Origin: JAWPMT01 sp965242775
GTDB lineage: Bacteria > Bacteroidota > Bacteroidia > Cytophagales > Cyclobacteriaceae
Length of the DNA: 64,000 nt
Assembly: GCA_965242775.1 (NCBI GenBank)
Contig: CBDETI010000013.1
Coordinates: 62,001 to 126,000, forward strand
Reading direction: 5' to 3'
Position 1 is the stretch's first letter; the number at the start of each line of letters is the position of its first letter. Positions 60,496 through 64,000 of this stretch are shown here, one piece after another. The translations under genes and the position numbers were made by a program. The notes beneath the pieces are model-generated. The model worked only from the letters and a program-made list of their open reading frames with translations. It made no database searches and was not told the origin of the DNA.

Positions 60496-63400
60496 ATGAA
60501 AAATCTATTTTTTAACATCGATCAATTGGGTCGGCACTTGATGCTCATCCTAATGGTAATGTTTTCCGCGCTTGGGGCATCCGCGCAGCTGTCCGGGCCG
60601 AGTTTCCATCCGGAGGACATGGTCACCATCCCCAAATCACCGGAGGCAAGTTCCTTTCGCCAATATGGCAATGCGGATGTAAACCTGTATACCGGCACGG
60701 CCAATGTATCTATACCCGTGGCCAGCCTGCAAGGCCGTAAAATTGGTCATGATGTGAGCCTCACCTATGTCACTTCCGGCATCAAAGTGGAGCAGCAAGC
60801 GAGCCAGGCCGGATTGGGTTGGAATCTGAATGCCGGTGGTTTTGTCTCCCGAAATGTCAATGGCTTGCCTGATGATTATAATTCTGCCTATTGGGAGTAC
60901 TATCCCTTTTATTCTAGCGAGATTTCACCCACGGAGACAGACAATAGTATGCCAGCACCGCACTGGCAGGTAAATCAGCTCTATGCCGAGTTTCGAGACA
61001 AGAACTATGGCGAAAACACCTACCACAGTGACGTTGATATGCTCAGGCGCTACCTGCACTTTCGTAACGCCACCCAGGAGACGAAAATGCTGGAAATACA
61101 ACCAGATACCTACTCCTTCTCTGCGGGCGGCTTTGCAGGGACCCTCTACATTACTGATTATACCACGGGTGCCGCTGCCTGTATCGAACATCCGGGTATA
61201 ATTGCCCAGGCCATATTTGGAAATCCCAAACCCGGGGAAGCAACCGGAGGGTCCAGACCCATCACCGGATGGGCGGTCACCGATTTGTCAGGCAACACGT
61301 ATCGATTTGAATTGGCAGAAGTGACCAAGGTGGAGGGCACTGAGTGGGCCACCAACCGAGAATACAACTCGGGTTGGTACCTTACCGAGATCACCGCCTA
61401 TGGCAATACCGATGTGATAGATTTTGTTTATGGGAGCCCCAATGGTAGTAACCCGTACGAAACGGTTACCTGGGATTTGCCAGGCCGCACCGGATTTATT
61501 CGCGATCAGCCCGATGGGATCAATACACCCTGTGGCGGAGCAGGTCAATACCAGGAGTCGGCGGGTTTGAGGTATCAGTTTTTCAAGTACAACCTGGAAG
61601 CCATTCGAGTCAATGGGTTGGAACGTGTAGACTTTATCTATGATTACAACAGGAAGGATGTCAACATCAATTACGACCTCCCCGAAGACCCTGGACCCCA
61701 CAATAACGAGCCGCTGTTGGATCGTGTCGTCGTGAAAGACTTAGAGGGCGTGATCAGTGTAGTAGACCTGGTTCAGTCTTACTTCGGCGCGGACCCACCC
61801 AGTACCCTGTACACCTCACGGCTGAAATTGGATTCCGTTAAAATGTACGGAAGCACGGGCAAAGGTGAGTTTGAGGCTTATTCCTTTTCTTATAATGAGA
61901 GCGTTCCTATGCCTTCAAGAATCTCCATGGGCATGGATTATTGGGGTTACTACAATGGTCAGAGCAATTCGACGCTCATACCTGCGAAGCCTGGATACGA
62001 TGATGTTTTGGCTGGCACGGCCAATAGAGAACCTAATCCTGGTGTCATGGAAGTGGGTATTCTGACGTCCGTTACTTATCCGACCGGCGGAAAGACCGAA
62101 TTTGATTACAAGGCAAACGCCCGTGTTCACTACCAGGCGAATGCCATTGACCAGAGTATCGCCAGTGTAGGCCTTACCGGAGGTTCTTACGCTCCTGGTG
62201 TAGATAATCACAACTATGCCGCATGCGAACCTGATTTTGTACAGGCACCCCGTGAAGAGAGTGCACAATTTTTTATTGCCCCTGGCGAGGAGGGAGAATA
62301 CAATGTACGTGTTTTGGTAAATGGCGTGCAAAACGCTAATGGGATCCATTTGGTAGCCTTCTACGCAGGTTCAAAACAGGACTACTGCGACCTAACCGGG
62401 AATCCGGGGGGGGTGCACTATCAGGAAGGATTCATACAGTCGCAAGCGTTTACACAGCACCTCAATGCAAACACTTTTTACCAACTGACGGTAGTCAATA
62501 GTGACCCTACGTTGAATTTGAGTATTACGATCAGCAAAACGATCACCTCCTCGGTTCCTATTACAGATTACATAGGTGGTCTCCGGTTGATTTCACAAAA
62601 GAACTTTGTACAAGACTCAGTGCTGGCCACTACTACCTATTACTACTATGATGATATTTCTTCTTTGGATGTAAATACGATCAGTGAAAATACCTTTCTA
62701 AATCATAATTCTGAGAGTGCGATTGTACACCATAAAGCTGTTTTTGAAAAACCCTATAATTCAGTGGTCTACACACAGGCTTCCGAAAATCAGCCAGGCT
62801 TCTATCAAGCTTGCGAATTTCTAGATCGGTTTGCGTCTAATCAGGCTACGCCAACACCAAATATTATTACTTATGGAGTTGCCAGCACCGTGCAAATGGA
62901 CACCGTAGGCAATATCAACGGCGCTCTGGTGGAGAAATATTACAACCAGGATGAGGGTGTGGGCGATAGACCATTCGCAAAAACTGAAATTTTGAATGGA
63001 CGACTCTATCAAAGCACTTCCTATAAAATTGACGGCAATAGCCTGATACCACTACAAAGACAGACCGAACATTACTCTTACCATCAGGGAGTGACGGCAC
63101 CTGCGATTACAGGATTTTACTTTGCAAGCAATTCGAGTGATTACGTGAATCAACTTATCATGAAGCATCCGGATTACGACGATCCTGCTAGTCAATCCTA
63201 CCAGATGGCGGCGCATGTCTACTATTCCCAGGATATCCAAGGTGTCGGTGATAATTACGCACCGGCGGCTTGCAACTACACGGAGACTAACGTAACCGCT
63301 TCTATAATAGACTGTTTGTATCCGAGAAACTCGACGATTACAAAATACTTTCAACAACCCTATGGGCTCTATAGTCGGTGGTTGAAGAAAGATTCTACCG

Positions 63401-64000
63401 AAGTGTTTGCCTATGAGAGCAATGGCAATTCGCAACAAACCTATCACTACGCTTACACTAATTTGGATCACTATCAAGTAACGGAACAACTTCGTGAGCT
63501 CTCTGATGAGGTGGATGAACGCATCACGTTTACCTATCCCCATGAGGAAAACCTGACCAGCTTGATCAGCCGCAACAACCTCTCGCAGGTGGTGAGAACG
63601 ATCAGGGAAGTTAATGGTGTATCGGTGAACGAAAAACTTTCGGATTATATGCAGAGTGGAACGGGGCTTACTTTGCTCTGGCCGGAGGAAGTACTATTCC
63701 GCAATGGGTCGGGTCCCTTGGAAAGCCGCACCAAAGTGGTTGACTATGATGCTTATGGCAACATCGAGACCATGGTGGGTGCCGACGGTATTCCTCAAAC
63801 CTTTATTTGGGGATACAATTCACGGTTTATTGTCGCGCATTTTGTCGGGATCACCAAGACAGATATTTTGGCACAAATGCCAAATGGGCTGATCTTTGAC
63901 GCGGAGGGTGGCCATGCTTTCAGTGAAAACCGACACAACGTGTTGCGTGATGCATTTCCACACGTTCAGGTAAGTACTTATACCTATGATCCGGGGGTGG
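60496..64000 (+). CDS. RHS-type secreted protein, 5' part (continues past the window)
   Basis: An uninterrupted frame of at least 1168 codons from ATG 60496, with no stop before the window end. A signal peptide is seen (VMFSALGASAQ, ~residues 15-31). The start domain YGNADVNLYTGTANVSIPVASL ... SGIKVEQQASQAGLGWNLNAGG is the one used by many Bacteroidota RHS / SpvB-like proteins, and YD-type motifs appear late (VVDYDAYGNIETMVGADG). It differs from the DUF6443 start of the first RHS gene. GC content returns to the level of the upstream RHS body. Its tip and any immunity gene lie outside the window. Confidence 0.88.
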   Translation, partial: MKNLFFNIDQLGRHLMLILMVMFSALGASAQLSGPSFHPEDMVTIPKSPEASSFRQYGNADVNLYTGTANVSIPVASLQGRKIGHDVSLTYVTSGIKVEQQASQAGLGWNLNAGGFVSRNVNGLPDDYNSAYWEYYPFYSSEISPTETDNSMPAPHWQVNQLYAEFRDKNYGENTYHSDVDMLRRYLHFRNATQETKMLEIQPDTYSFSAGGFAGTLYITDYTTGAAACIEHPGIIAQAIFGNPKPGEATGGSRPITGWAVTDLSGNTYRFELAEVTKVEGTEWATNREYNSGWYLTEITAYGNTDVIDFVYGSPNGSNPYETVTWDLPGRTGFIRDQPDGINTPCGGAGQYQESAGLRYQFFKYNLEAIRVNGLERVDFIYDYNRKDVNINYDLPEDPGPHNNEPLLDRVVVKDLEGVISVVDLVQSYFGADPPSTLYTSRLKLDSVKMYGSTGKGEFEAYSFSYNESVPMPSRISMGMDYWGYYNGQSNSTLIPAKPGYDDVLAGTANREPNPGVMEVGILTSVTYPTGGKTEFDYKANARVHYQANAIDQSIASVGLTGGSYAPGVDNHNYAACEPDFVQAPREESAQFFIAPGEEGEYNVRVLVNGVQNANGIHLVAFYAGSKQDYCDLTGNPGGVHYQEGFIQSQAFTQHLNANTFYQLTVVNSDPTLNLSITISKTITSSVPITDYIGGLRLISQKNFVQDSVLATTTYYYYDDISSLDVNTISENTFLNHNSESAIVHHKAVFEKPYNSVVYTQASENQPGFYQACEFLDRFASNQATPTPNIITYGVASTVQMDTVGNINGALVEKYYNQDEGVGDRPFAKTEILNGRLYQSTSYKIDGNSLIPLQRQTEHYSYHQGVTAPAITGFYFASNSSDYVNQLIMKHPDYDDPASQSYQMAAHVYYSQDIQGVGDNYAPAACNYTETNVTASIIDCLYPRNSTITKYFQQPYGLYSRWLKKDSTEVFAYESNGNSQQTYHYAYTNLDHYQVTEQLRELSDEVDERITFTYPHEENLTSLISRNNLSQVVRTIREVNGVSVNEKLSDYMQSGTGLTLLWPEEVLFRNGSGPLESRTKVVDYDAYGNIETMVGADGIPQTFIWGYNSRFIVAHFVGITKTDILAQMPNGLIFDAEGGHAFSENRHNVLRDAFPHVQVSTYTYDPGV

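Overview
The window looks like chromosomal DNA of a Bacteroidota bacterium, most likely of the order Cytophagales. The evidence is the gene repertoire: a fused alpha/beta E1 2-oxoacid dehydrogenase, a 629-residue PurF-like protein, RHS proteins with a DUF6443-type start, many short lipoproteins, LytTR and sigma-54-type regulators. Genes have no visible Shine-Dalgarno sequences and several start with TTG. No rRNA or tRNA gene was seen; the one structural RNA is RNase P RNA.

Bases 1-9630 hold housekeeping and signalling genes: the tail of a cystathionine beta-synthase-like gene, glutamate racemase, a penicillin-binding-type serine hydrolase, a convergent histidine kinase / LuxR-type regulator pair, a Tat-type lipoprotein amidase, a LOG-family phosphoribohydrolase and gluconokinase. 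Bases 9919-17375 are a tight nuoHIJKLMN operon for the membrane arm of respiratory complex I; the genes for the rest of the complex are not beside it. Bases 17389-29939 carry a PurF-like enzyme, the tsaD-smpB-HNH run, a TamB-like giant protein, rnpB, an unusual NtrC-like regulator and a LuxE-like protein. Bases 29941-37496 carry the fused E1, alanine dehydrogenase, an HsdR_N-type protein, a UMF1-type transporter, a type II NADH dehydrogenase and a single-domain response regulator. Bases 37646-46783 hold poorly known secreted and membrane proteins, a P1-family peptidase and a TPR histidine kinase / LytTR pair.

From 47108 to the end the window becomes accessory. An S74 (tail-fibre chaperone) protein is joined by a 4-base overlap to a 2913-residue RHS protein, which is joined by another 4-base overlap to a short lipoprotein with MORN-like repeats. 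This is the layout of a polymorphic toxin and its immunity protein. The tip of the RHS protein and the downstream genes become AT-rich, as expected for exchanged cassettes. Next comes a REP-associated tyrosine transposase (RAYT) with three identical palindromes around it, a small orphan gene, and a second RHS-type gene that runs off the window's end.

The most interesting region is 47108-64000: the S74-RHS-lipoprotein operon with an unrecognised tip domain, next to a RAYT with its own apparent REP family. Other points worth checking are an NtrC-like regulator with no DNA-binding domain, a recurring GGGGTG hairpin at gene ends, and a terminator-like hairpin that touches the murI start codon.
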